Assembly (NCBI GenBank): GCA_002361625.1
Contig: DETL01000008.1
Location: 45,131 to 109,130, forward strand
Length of the DNA: 64,000 bases
Origin: Bacteroidales bacterium UBA3289
GTDB taxonomy: Bacteria; Bacteroidota; Bacteroidia; Bacteroidales; UBA932
Reading direction: 5' to 3'
Shown: in pieces, positions 16,859 through 25,060 of the stretch
Numbering within the stretch: position 1 is the first letter of the stretch
Layout: every line of letters starts with the position of its first letter
Notes under the pieces: generated by a model
What the model was told of the DNA's origin: nothing
Databases searched by the model: none
Seen by the model: only the letters and a program-made list of their open reading frames with translations
Position numbers and translations under genes: made by a program

Positions 16859-18313
16859 CTATCTGTTTTTTCTGAACTTCCAAAGATAGAAAAGAATCGT
16901 GGAAATGACAAATGTGCCGATGGCGATCCACGGGATCAGGATCTGCGGAAGGCCCAGTCCGATCTTGTCCACCAGGATGAACGTCACGCAGACCGAGGTC
17001 ATGAAGAGCCCCGGAATCAGGGTGATCAGGTAATACAGACCGCCCTTGTTTCGGACCAGATAGACGGTGGCCGTCCAGAACATGAAGACGGACAGCGTCT
17101 GGTTCGCCCAGCCGAAATAACGCCAGATGACGTTAAAGCCGTTGGAATCGGCGATGTTGTACCAGAGGAGGAGACCGGAAAGGACGAAGAGCGGGACCGC
17201 GATATAGAGGCGCTTCCGCATGGAACGCTGCTCCAGATGCAGGAAATCGGCAATGATGAGCCGGGCGCTGCGGAAAGCCGTATCGCCGCTGGTGATCGGG
17301 GCGGCGACGACGCCCAGGATGGCCAGGATGCCGCCCAGGACGCCCAGCCAACTCTGCGAGACCTTCGTCACGACCGTCGGAGCCGCCGCGGACAGGTCGG
17401 AACCCACCTCCGCAGCACCGCCGTCGAAGAAGAAATAGGAGGAGACCGCCGCCCATACGAGGGCTACGAGGCCTTCCGTGATCATGGACCCGTAGAATAC
17501 GGGACGTCCCAGTTTCTCACTCTTGATGCAGCGGGCCATCAGCGGACTCTGCGTCGCATGGAAGCCGCTCACCGCCCCGCAGGCGATGGTGATGAACAGG
17601 CACGGGAAGATCGGCTGTCCGTTCACGCCCAGCGACGGGCCACGGTTTCCAAGGCCGTCCCAGAGTTCCGGGATCGTGGGCCACTTGACGATGAGGCACA
17701 CCAGCAGGGCGGCGGCCATGAACAGCAGCGCCAGGGCGAAGACCGGATAGATCCGGCCGATGACCTTGTCGATGGGAAGCAGCGTTGCGACAATATAATA
17801 CAGGAAAATGACGACAATCCAGACCATCATCGAAGTCCGGCCGCCGTCGCCGGTCATCCCGCCCAGGATGACGGCAGGGCTGTACACGAACACGGCGCCC
17901 ACCATCATCAGGAGCAGGACCGAGAATACCAGCATCACTTTCTTGGTCCGCTGTCCCAGGTACTCCCCGACCAGTTCCGGATAGCCGGCACCGCCGTGAC
18001 GGACGGAAAGCATGCCGGACATGTAATCGTGCACGGCCCCGCCGAAAATACAGCCGAGGACGATCCACAGATAGGCCGAAGGGCCGAACTTCGCGCCCAT
18101 GATGGCGCCGAAGATGGGCCCGGTCCCCGCAATGTTCAGGAACTGGATCATGAAGACCTTCCAGGTAGGCATCGGGATGAAGTCCACGCCGTCGGCCTTG
18201 GAGACGGCAGGCGTATCCCGACGCGGGTCGGGACCGAAGACATGCGCCACGAAGGCGCCGTAAAGTGCATAGCCCAAAATCAGGGCCGCCACGCTGATGA
18301 GGAACGAATACAT
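16859..18313 (-). CDS. cstA: Carbon starvation protein CstA
   Basis: 484-aa multi-pass inner-membrane transporter of the CstA family, linked in other bacteria to peptide or pyruvate uptake under starvation. Family stretches are FNIAGTGPIFGAIMGAKFGP, HDYMSGMLSVRHGG, SGFHATQSPLMARCI and TSGDTAFRSARLIIADFL. It is shorter than the E. coli protein (about 700 aa) and lacks its C-terminal part, as in the shorter Bacteroidota and clostridial forms. It follows rsmD by 9 nt, so its operon mixes ribosome and transport functions. Confidence 0.92.
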   Translation of the reverse strand: MYSFLISVAALILGYALYGAFVAHVFGPDPRRDTPAVSKADGVDFIPMPTWKVFMIQFLNIAGTGPIFGAIMGAKFGPSAYLWIVLGCIFGGAVHDYMSGMLSVRHGGAGYPELVGEYLGQRTKKVMLVFSVLLLMMVGAVFVYSPAVILGGMTGDGGRTSMMVWIVVIFLYYIVATLLPIDKVIGRIYPVFALALLFMAAALLVCLIVKWPTIPELWDGLGNRGPSLGVNGQPIFPCLFITIACGAVSGFHATQSPLMARCIKSEKLGRPVFYGSMITEGLVALVWAAVSSYFFFDGGAAEVGSDLSAAAPTVVTKVSQSWLGVLGGILAILGVVAAPITSGDTAFRSARLIIADFLHLEQRSMRKRLYIAVPLFVLSGLLLWYNIADSNGFNVIWRYFGWANQTLSVFMFWTATVYLVRNKGGLYYLITLIPGLFMTSVCVTFILVDKIGLGLPQILIPWIAIGTFVISTILFYLWKFRKNR

Positions 18314-18322
18314 GGGATTCTC

Positions 18323-18862
18323 CTATTCCACTTGTTCGAAGAACGAGAAATGCACCCGGCCATACACTTTCTCCTTCTTGAACCGGGGGTGCTCCCTGAA
18401 GGAATGCTCCCCTCCGTGCTCCAGGATGAAATAGCAACCGGGATGGAGGATGTCCTGCGCGAACACCTGGTCCGGAATGGTATCCAGGTTGTCCAGCGCA
18501 TAGGGCGGATCGGCAAAGATGATATCGAACTTCTCCCGGCAGATCGGGAGGAAGTCGAAGACGTTGTCCCGGACCATCGTCACGTTCGGGAGGCCCAGGC
18601 GCTGCGCTTCGGTCTTGATGAAGGAGGCATGGACCCGGTCCATTTCCACGCAATAGACGCGGGAAGCGCCGCGGGAGGCGAATTCAAAGGAAATAGCGCC
18701 GGTCCCTCCGAAGAGGTCCAGCACCTTCAGGTCCTCGAATTCATATTCGTTGTCCAGGACGTTGAAAAGCCCCTCCCGGGCGAAATCCGTCGTGGGACGG
18801 GCCTTGTATCCGGCCGGAGGCAGGATCGTCTTCCCCTTCAAGCGGCCACCGATGATCCTCAT
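18323..18862 (-). CDS. rsmD: 16S rRNA (guanine966-N2)-methyltransferase
   Basis: 179-aa SAM-dependent methyltransferase that modifies G966 of 16S rRNA. The SAM motif is VLDLFGGTGAISFEFASRG and the catalytic motif DPPY is in FDIIFADPPYALD. The start MRIIGGRLKGKTI and RPTTDFAREGLFNVL are typical of RsmD. Its ATG overlaps the stop of the DUF3822 gene by 4 nt (ATGA), so the two are translationally coupled. Confidence 0.94.
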   Translation of the reverse strand: MRIIGGRLKGKTILPPAGYKARPTTDFAREGLFNVLDNEYEFEDLKVLDLFGGTGAISFEFASRGASRVYCVEMDRVHASFIKTEAQRLGLPNVTMVRDNVFDFLPICREKFDIIFADPPYALDNLDTIPDQVFAQDILHPGCYFILEHGGEHSFREHPRFKKEKVYGRVHFSFFEQVE

Positions 18863-19548
18863 AGCACCACAACCGCCTTGAAATAGCGGTACAGGGACAT
18901 CTCCGCCTCCGGGGCCAGCGGCGTGCGGAAACAGACGGTGGATACTTCCGGGTTGAGCTGGAGACGCTTCAGGGCCAGGAAAAGATAATACTCGGACGTC
19001 GTGAAGTCAGGGGCCCGGTACACATTGGCCAGGAGCAGGCTCTTCCCCTGCGCAACGGCCAGGTGCAGATAGCCGTCCATGTACGAAGCGACGACCTTAT
19101 TATAATCCTCGCACCGGGGCAGCGTCTTCAGGATATAGTACATCTCCGGAAGGACGGGTGCCTGCTCTCCCGAAGCGGTCAGGACCGTCTGGGAAAGGAC
19201 CCGGGACAGGGATTCGCCGATGGTGTTGGAATACAGCAGGACGGCACCCAGTTCCGGAATGCGGACATAGCCCGTGGCATCCTCCTCTTCGAGAGCCACG
19301 ACGTCCGAAAGCATGGGCCGGACACGCTCCACATGGAAAAAGGATTCCGGCACGAGGGTGCACTTGGGAGTCAGGAGGGCGATGTCCACTTCGTCATACC
19401 GGCGCTGGAATTCCGGCGTCGTAAAGATGCGGTCGGCCGCCAGCCACCCGGAGGAGCGGACCTCCCCGCCGGATTGCACCTTAAAAGAATATCCACTCAA
19501 GGAGACTTGAATGGATATTCCCGATAATGCTGTGCGCGGATTTTCCAT
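18859..19548 (-). CDS. DUF3822 family protein
   Basis: 229-aa protein of the Bacteroidota family DUF3822, recognised by overall pattern (DEVDIALLTPKCTLVPESFF near residues 53-72) and by its place directly before rsmD, a conserved arrangement. The fold is thought to resemble an actin-like or ASKHA ATPase, but no catalytic motif is evident and the function is unknown. There is no signal peptide or membrane helix. A 15-bp imperfect palindrome lies inside its first 21 codons (19487-19520). Confidence 0.82.
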   Translation of the reverse strand: MENPRTALSGISIQVSLSGYSFKVQSGGEVRSSGWLAADRIFTTPEFQRRYDEVDIALLTPKCTLVPESFFHVERVRPMLSDVVALEEEDATGYVRIPELGAVLLYSNTIGESLSRVLSQTVLTASGEQAPVLPEMYYILKTLPRCEDYNKVVASYMDGYLHLAVAQGKSLLLANVYRAPDFTTSEYYLFLALKRLQLNPEVSTVCFRTPLAPEAEMSLYRYFKAVVVL

Positions 19549-19557
19549 CGGCGGGGA

Positions 19558-20265
19558 CTACTCCCAGTTACCGGCGTTGTTGTTCGGCGCGGTGACGGAG
19601 CCCACCTGCAGGCCTTCGTAACGGTTCTGGGCCTCACACTCGGCGTCGAGGTTGATGCGGAGCTGGTTGTCCATACCCTTGAGGATGGCGCGCCAAGGCA
19701 TGCGGGCCTCGAACAGCGGAACCTGGACACCGGAAACGGTCTTGACGATGGCCTCCATCTGGACGGGCTGCTTGCCGGAGAACGGGATGTAGGCGAGGGA
19801 GTCGATGTTGAAGTCAGGACGGTTGTTGAAGAGGGTGTCCTTCACGGCGATCGGGGTGCTGATGGAGAACACGAGCTTCTCTCCCTTGCGGTAGAGTTCC
19901 ATGAACTTCGCGTTCTGCTCTTCCTTGCTCAGTTTCTTGAAATTCTTGTCGTTCTTGTACTTCTTGGTGTTCTCCACGGCGAGGGAGTCGTCATTGGAAC
20001 CGACCTGCATGATGATGTCCATCTTGCCGGTGTTGTAGAACTGCTTGAGGGAATCGATAGAGTCCGTGAAGCGGTTGTGCACACCCTTGAAGGCGACTTC
20101 GAGGGTACGGATGTCCTTCAGACGCTGGACGGCGACTTCCTGCCTGCGGGCCTTCTCCTTGTTGAAGTTGACCGGCTTCATGATGCTTCTGTAAATGCCA
20201 TAGACGCAGCCGACAGCGGCGAGGGCGAGGAGAATCTCGACAACGATTTTGAGCGTTTTGTTCAT
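19558..20265 (-). CDS. Single-pass membrane protein of unknown function
   Basis: 235-aa protein with an N-terminal transmembrane anchor (about residues 5-27) and a soluble, charged domain that should face the periplasm. It includes a heptad-like segment rich in Lys, Glu and Asn (about 30-135) and an Asn-rich end. I recognise no characterised family; similar single-anchor proteins occur before DUF3822-rsmD in Bacteroidales. The ATG at 20265 was chosen over an earlier in-frame codon because the -7 box TAACTTTG (20301-20308) lies just upstream. It is the first gene of the five-gene minus-strand operon down to 15239. Confidence 0.75.
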   Translation of the reverse strand: MNKTLKIVVEILLALAAVGCVYGIYRSIMKPVNFNKEKARRQEVAVQRLKDIRTLEVAFKGVHNRFTDSIDSLKQFYNTGKMDIIMQVGSNDDSLAVENTKKYKNDKNFKKLSKEEQNAKFMELYRKGEKLVFSISTPIAVKDTLFNNRPDFNIDSLAYIPFSGKQPVQMEAIVKTVSGVQVPLFEARMPWRAILKGMDNQLRINLDAECEAQNRYEGLQVGSVTAPNNNAGNWE

Positions 20266-20300
20266 TATTTTAGTGTTTTTATAATTTTCCAAACTTCCGA

Positions 20301-20348
20301 CAAAGTTATAAAAATCATTTATGAAAAGCAATATATTTTGTAATTTTG
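20301..20348. promoter_or_regulatory. Divergent promoter boxes at 20.3 kb
   Basis: Minus-strand TAACTTTG (20301-20308) precedes the membrane-protein operon; plus-strand TAATTTTGC (20341-20349) precedes the nrnA operon. Both fit TAnnTTTG. Confidence 0.55.
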
Positions 20349-20363
20349 CATTCGCAAAAGGAA

Positions 20364-21413
20364 ATGACGTTGATCGCCTGCCTGCATACGGAAGCCATTC
20401 TGCGCCTGGACGCCCTCATCGAGGGAAGCCGGAGCGTGACCGTCGCCGCCCATACGCACCCGGACGGAGACGCGCTGGGCAGTGTTTCCGCCCTCGTCTG
20501 CTACCTCAGGCAGCGGCGGGGCAAGGATGCGGTCGCCGTCCTGTCCGACTCCCCCGCCCCGTCCGTGCGCACCATCATCCCGGACGGAGCCCCTTTCCTG
20601 TTCCAGGACAGGGAACCGGAGGAATGCCTCGCTCGCATTGCCGGGAGCGACCTCCTGTTCCTGCTGGACTGCAACGGATTCTCCCGGACCGAGGGGCTTC
20701 AGGAAGCTTTCGAGGCGTCCCCCGCCCCGAAGGTCCTCATCGACCATCACCTGAACCCGGAACGGGAAGGGTTCACCCTCGTCTTCTCCACGCCGGAGAT
20801 CTCTTCGGCCTCGGAACTCCTGCACTGGATCCTCCGGGAACTTCCCGATATCGGGGGGAATGTCCGGAAGTTTCCGCCGGAGACGGCCAGGGCCCTGCTC
20901 ACCGGCATGACGACGGACACGAACAACTTCGCCAACTCCGTGTATCCCAGCACCTTCCGGATGGCTTCAGACCTGCTGGAGGCCGGAGTGGACCGGGATG
21001 CCGTCCTGTCCGCCCTGTACAACCAGTACCGGGAGAACCGGGTCCGCGCCATGGGCTTCCTCCAGTACGAGGACATGCGCATCACCCCGGAGGGACTCGC
21101 CTACATGATCGCCACCCGGGCCGTCCGGGAACGGTTCGACCTGGAGGACGGCGAGACCGAGGGACTGGTCAATGTTCCCCTTTCCATTGAGCGGGTCAAG
21201 ATGAGCATCCTCCTGAAGGAAGAGACGGACCACTACCGCGTGTCCATCCGCTCGAAGAAAGGCTGGTCGGCCCAACGGGTCGCCGCCGAGCGGTTCCATG
21301 GAGGCGGACACGAAAACGCTTCCGGCGGCAAGCTTTTCTGGCCCGGGGACATCCCTGCCCCGGAGGACGCCGCCGCCTATCTCGAACGAATCTCCCGCGA
21401 ATGCCTGTCATGA
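20364..21413 (+). CDS. nrnA: DHH/DHHA1 phosphoesterase (NrnA-like oligoribonuclease/pAp phosphatase)
   Basis: 349-aa DHH-family enzyme that degrades very short RNA and/or dephosphorylates 3'-phosphoadenosine 5'-phosphate. Metal-binding motifs are HTHPDGDALGS near residue 33 and DHHLNPE near 127; the C-terminal DHHA1 domain ends in FHGGGHENASGG. The ATG at 20364 has an AAAAGGAA site just before it, and the upstream frame start is a TTG inside the promoter box. It heads a plus-strand operon, with its stop overlapping the next start (ATGA). Cyclic-dinucleotide phosphodiesterase activity is a possible alternative in this fold. Confidence 0.9.
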   Translation: MTLIACLHTEAILRLDALIEGSRSVTVAAHTHPDGDALGSVSALVCYLRQRRGKDAVAVLSDSPAPSVRTIIPDGAPFLFQDREPEECLARIAGSDLLFLLDCNGFSRTEGLQEAFEASPAPKVLIDHHLNPEREGFTLVFSTPEISSASELLHWILRELPDIGGNVRKFPPETARALLTGMTTDTNNFANSVYPSTFRMASDLLEAGVDRDAVLSALYNQYRENRVRAMGFLQYEDMRITPEGLAYMIATRAVRERFDLEDGETEGLVNVPLSIERVKMSILLKEETDHYRVSIRSKKGWSAQRVAAERFHGGGHENASGGKLFWPGDIPAPEDAAAYLERISRECLS

Positions 21414-21973
21414 AAAAGAGTACCTTCATCCTCGCCGCGGCCCTCGTCGCCGGTTTCGCCGCCTGCAGCAAGCAGTCGGTCCAGACGACGTACGACAAAC
21501 AGGAAACCTATATCGCCAACTTCATAGCCGCCCAGCAGAAGAGAGACACCACGGCGTCCGTCACCTACAAGGACGGCGTGGTCCGCATCACCCTGCACGA
21601 CACCCTGGAACGGACGGGGCTGCTGGCCGATACCCTCCGGACCGGAGGCACCGTCTCCTTCCACTACGCCGGCTACACGCTGACCAGCGGCAGCGTTTCC
21701 AGCAGCAACCTGTTCGCCACCAACCACCAGAATACCGCCAATGCGGCCGGGTGGAAGCTGTCCGACACGACCGCCTTCAAGATCGAGACCCTCTCCCTGG
21801 ACAACACGCTGCTGGACGGACTGCAGCGCGGCCTGGAAGGCGTGAGGAACCAGGACGAATGCTATATCCTCTTTTCGGGCAAGTACGGTTACGGTTCCCG
21901 CGTGCAAGGCACGATTCCTGCAAGGTCTGCCCTGGTTTACCATGTATGGGTAAGCAGCATATCCAATGATTAA
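21410..21973 (+). CDS. FKBP-type peptidyl-prolyl isomerase-like lipoprotein
   Basis: 187-aa lipoprotein: a 20-residue signal peptide ends at the lipobox AGFAAC, so it is exported and lipid-anchored. The C-terminal half resembles an FKBP domain: GGTVSFHYAGYTLTSG and, near the end, LDGLQRGLEGVRNQDECYILFSGKYGYGS, where YGYG corresponds to the flap before the active site. Prolyl isomerase or chaperone action in the envelope is likely but several aromatic active-site residues are not conserved, so activity is uncertain. The start overlaps the nrnA stop by 4 nt. Confidence 0.82.
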   Translation: MKKSTFILAAALVAGFAACSKQSVQTTYDKQETYIANFIAAQQKRDTTASVTYKDGVVRITLHDTLERTGLLADTLRTGGTVSFHYAGYTLTSGSVSSSNLFATNHQNTANAAGWKLSDTTAFKIETLSLDNTLLDGLQRGLEGVRNQDECYILFSGKYGYGSRVQGTIPARSALVYHVWVSSISND

Positions 21974-23000
21974 CATGATGAGAATGAAACATATCCTGAG
22001 AAACGCCATCCTCCTGGCCCTGGGCACCGCCCTCACGCTCTCCTGTACGAAAGCGGTCGAGGAAGGCGCCAACGTCGCCATCAAGCGTCAGTTCGACGCC
22101 TGGCGCGCCATCTACTACCCCAACGCCGTGGAAAAGGACGGTATCTACATCATCGAAGACAAGGCCGGCAACGGACCCGCCTGGCGGGACGACCTCTCCG
22201 TCACGATGCTCCAATACACGATGCGGAACCTGAACGGCACCGTCCAGTATAACTCGGACAAGGAATGGGCCAAGCAGCTGGGAACCTATGACGACACCTA
22301 CTACTACGGGCCCCAGTTCACCCTCACCGGCGAGCAGATCAGCTACGCCGGCCTGGACGCCATCCTGGACGGCATGCGGGAAGGCGGCGTCCGGACGGCC
22401 ATCGTCCCGTCCTGGCTCATGACCTACGACCGGTACGACACCCTGGATGAGTACCTGAAGCACGAGACCAACACCTCCGCCACCATCTACACCATCGCCC
22501 TGCTGGGACAGACGGCCAGCCTCAAGGAGTACGAATACACCCAGATGCTGGATTACTGCTCCCGGACCCTGGGGGTGACGGACACCCTTTCCACCGCCGC
22601 CGTCTTCTTCAAGTCCTTTACGGAATTCAGCGAGGAGCCGAAGGAGATGCCCTCGGACACCATCCTGTACATCAACTATACCGGCCGCCGCATCTATGAC
22701 AACCAGGTCTTCGACACGACCATCGCGGACACGGCCAAGTTCTACGGCATCTACGATCCCACCCGCAGCTACGCGCCTGTCTCCGTCACCATGGCGGAGA
22801 AAGCCTCCGACGTCAAGATGGGTTCATCCACCCTCGTCAGCGGATTCGGATACGGGCTCAAGAACATGCATGCCGATGAAAGCGCCGCTTTCGTGTTCGG
22901 CTATGACCTGGGCTACGGCAGCAGCGGCGGAACCGACAAGAACATGGTTCCCCCGTACGCAGCCCTGCGGTTCGACGTGGAACTGGTTCCCAACCAGTAG
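21966..23000 (+). CDS. FKBP-like lipoprotein with probable tandem domains
   Basis: About 340 aa with a lipoprotein signal ending LTLSC. After it come two FKBP-like segments: one with GLDAILDGMREGGVRTAIVPSWLMTY (about residues 125-150) and one with DTILYINYTGRRIYDNQVFDTT followed by LVSGFGYGLKNMHADESAAFVFGYDLGYG. The duplication and pairing with the preceding FKBP lipoprotein suggest an envelope folding set. Start is uncertain: ATGs at 21966, 21975, 21978 and 21984 are all in frame; 21984 gives the cleanest signal peptide and 21966 overlaps the previous gene by 8 nt. Confidence 0.78.
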   Translation: MINMMRMKHILRNAILLALGTALTLSCTKAVEEGANVAIKRQFDAWRAIYYPNAVEKDGIYIIEDKAGNGPAWRDDLSVTMLQYTMRNLNGTVQYNSDKEWAKQLGTYDDTYYYGPQFTLTGEQISYAGLDAILDGMREGGVRTAIVPSWLMTYDRYDTLDEYLKHETNTSATIYTIALLGQTASLKEYEYTQMLDYCSRTLGVTDTLSTAAVFFKSFTEFSEEPKEMPSDTILYINYTGRRIYDNQVFDTTIADTAKFYGIYDPTRSYAPVSVTMAEKASDVKMGSSTLVSGFGYGLKNMHADESAAFVFGYDLGYGSSGGTDKNMVPPYAALRFDVELVPNQ

Positions 23001-23003
23001 TCC

Positions 23004-24401
23004 ATGGCCGGCGCAATCCCTACCGAGCTGGGCACCAAGCCCATCAACCAGCTCATCCGGCAATACGCGGTCCCCGGCATCATCGCCATGACCGCGTCTT
23101 CGCTGTATAATATGGTGGACAGCATCTTCATCGGCCATATCCCCGAAGTGGGATCGCTTGCCATCTCCGGCCTGGCGGTCACCTTCCCGCTGATGAACAT
23201 CTCCACGGCGTTCGGCACCCTGGTGGGCGTGGGCGCCGCGACGATGATCTCCGTCCTCCTGGGCCAGAAGAACTACGAGGTCGCGAACAAGGTCCTTTCC
23301 AACGAGGTCACCCTGAACATCCTTACCGGCGTCATCTTTACCGTGGTGACGCTCCTCTGGATGGACCCCATCCTGCGCTTTTTCGGCGCCAGCGACAAGA
23401 CGCTGCCCTACGCCCGGGACTACATGGTCCTCATCGCGCTGGGCAATGCGGTCACGCACCTGTACTTCGGTCTGAACAGCGTCATCCGGTCCTCCGGCAA
23501 TCCGAAGATCGCCATGGGACTGACCCTGTTCACGGTCATCTCCAACGCCATCCTGGACCCGGTGTTCATCTTCTGGTTCGGGATGGGAATCCAGGGGGCC
23601 GCCCTCGCCACCGTCCTGTGCCAGCTCATGGCCCTCGGCTATACGATGTGGTTCTTCCTGGACCAGAAGAAGTTCCTCCACCTCCCCCGCAGCCGGAAGA
23701 TCTTCCGGATCGACTGGCGCATCGCCAAGGACTCCCTCGCCATCGGCATGGGGCCGTTCCTGATGAACCTCGCCAGCTGCATCGTCGTCCTGTTCATCAA
23801 CCAGCAGCTCGTCAAGTGGGGCGGCGACCTGGCCCTGGGCGCTTACGGGATCGTGAACCGCATCTCCTTCCTGTTCGTGATGATCATCATGGGCTTCAAC
23901 CAGGGCATGCAGCCCATCGCCGGCTACAATTTCGGCGCCCGCCAGTATGCCCGCGTCCGGGAAGTGTATGTCAAGACAGCCGGTTGGGCGACCCTCGTGT
24001 GCATCCTGGGATTCATCGTCTCGGAAGCTTTCTCCGGTCCCACGGTGAGCATCTTCACCAGCGACCCGGCCCTGCACGACCTGGCGTCCAAAGGCCTGAG
24101 GATGATGAACCTCGCCTTCCCCATCATCGGGTTCCAGATGGTCACCACGAACCTGTTCCAATGCCTCGGGATGGTTCGGAAGTCCATCTTCCTCTCCCTC
24201 TCGCGCCAGCTGCTGTTCCTCCTCCCCTGCATCTACCTCCTGCCGCCCCTGCTGGAATCGGAGGCCGGTGTATGGTACAGTTTCCCGATCTCGGACACCG
24301 TGGCGGCCATCGTCACGGGGATCTTCGCCATCGGCCTGCTTCGTAAACTCGGAAGCCTCCAGGACGGGGCCGACCCGTCCATCCTCGGAAGTCAGATTTA
24401 A
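23004..24401 (+). CDS. MATE family multidrug/sodium exporter
   Basis: 465-aa inner-membrane transporter of the MATE family, about 12 helices, which exports cationic drugs or metabolites against Na+ or H+. Typical stretches are SLYNMVDSIFIGHIPEVG in helix 1 and MGFNQGMQPIAGYNFGARQY in helix 8, with the duplicated halves visible. It begins 3 nt after the FKBP gene, so it is in the operon that starts at nrnA. The substrate is unknown; the DinF/NorM-type divide cannot be made from context. Confidence 0.91.
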   Translation: MAGAIPTELGTKPINQLIRQYAVPGIIAMTASSLYNMVDSIFIGHIPEVGSLAISGLAVTFPLMNISTAFGTLVGVGAATMISVLLGQKNYEVANKVLSNEVTLNILTGVIFTVVTLLWMDPILRFFGASDKTLPYARDYMVLIALGNAVTHLYFGLNSVIRSSGNPKIAMGLTLFTVISNAILDPVFIFWFGMGIQGAALATVLCQLMALGYTMWFFLDQKKFLHLPRSRKIFRIDWRIAKDSLAIGMGPFLMNLASCIVVLFINQQLVKWGGDLALGAYGIVNRISFLFVMIIMGFNQGMQPIAGYNFGARQYARVREVYVKTAGWATLVCILGFIVSEAFSGPTVSIFTSDPALHDLASKGLRMMNLAFPIIGFQMVTTNLFQCLGMVRKSIFLSLSRQLLFLLPCIYLLPPLLESEAGVWYSFPISDTVAAIVTGIFAIGLLRKLGSLQDGADPSILGSQI

Positions 24402-24406
24402 GAGCC

Positions 24407-25018
24407 ATGAATACCATCATCAACGTAGGAAGATCGTTCGGCAGCGGCGGCGGATTCGTCGCCCAGGCCATCGGGCGCAAGCTCGGGATTCCGGTCTATG
24501 ACAACGAACTTATCTCCAAGGCCGCGGAGGAAAGCGGTTATTCGAAGAGCGTCTTCGAGGGCGGCGAAAAGCGCCGGAGCCTCTTCTCCATGTCCAGTTT
24601 CTTCGCCTCCGGCCGCCTTCCGTTCGGGGAGAGCAGCGGGTATGTCAACGACGACATGCTCTTCAAGATCCAGAGCGAGGTAATCCGGAACATCGCCGAA
24701 AAGGGAAGCGCCATCATCGTGGGCAGGTGTGCGGACTATATCCTCCGCGACCTGGACTGCCTGGACGTTTTCATATGCGCCCCCATGGAATACCGGGTCA
24801 AACGCCTCATGAAGAACGAAGGCCTGGACCAGGACGAGGCCGAGGAACTGATGCGCCGCAAGGACCGCACCCGGGAGGCCTACTATAATTTCTACACCTT
24901 CGGTGCCTGGGGCCAGGCCGACAATTACGACCTGTGCGTGGACAGTTCCATCCTGGGAATCGAAGGCACGGCGGACTTCATCATCGACTTCGGTCACCGG
25001 TCCGGGAAGATCAAGTGA
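24407..25018 (+). CDS. Cytidylate kinase-like family protein
   Basis: 203-aa P-loop protein of the cytidylate-kinase-like family, separate from the essential Cmk. The N-terminus INVGRSFGSGGGFVAQAIGRKLG holds a relaxed nucleotide-binding loop (G-S-G-G-G without the usual lysine-threonine), then YDNELISKAAEESG, AIIVGRCADYIL and a lid-like segment RRKDRTREAYYNFY. The family's substrate is not established. It follows the MATE gene by 5 nt. Lack of GKS/GKT means ATP use should not be assumed. Confidence 0.85.
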   Translation: MNTIINVGRSFGSGGGFVAQAIGRKLGIPVYDNELISKAAEESGYSKSVFEGGEKRRSLFSMSSFFASGRLPFGESSGYVNDDMLFKIQSEVIRNIAEKGSAIIVGRCADYILRDLDCLDVFICAPMEYRVKRLMKNEGLDQDEAEELMRRKDRTREAYYNFYTFGAWGQADNYDLCVDSSILGIEGTADFIIDFGHRSGKIK

Positions 25019-25060
25019 CCGTCATTCTGAACGAAACGAAGTGAAGTCAAGGAATCTCAT
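25019..25060 (+). repeat. Intergenic repeat-like sequence running into a gene start
   Basis: CCGTCATTCTGAACGAAACG continuing through GAAGTGAAGTCAAGGAATCTC resembles the dispersed GTCATTCTGAGCGAAGCGAAGAATCTC-type repeats common between bacterial genes. Only one copy is seen in this window, so the identification rests on memory of such repeats. Confidence 0.45.

Noticed and set aside
15887..18886. 999-aa open frame on the plus strand across cstA and rsmD
   Set aside because: It is antisense to four clearly recognisable genes and has no family motif; long antisense frames are expected at this GC.
24407..25018. Essential cytidylate kinase (cmk)
   Set aside because: The P-loop lacks GKS/GKT and the protein fits the cytidylate-kinase-like family.
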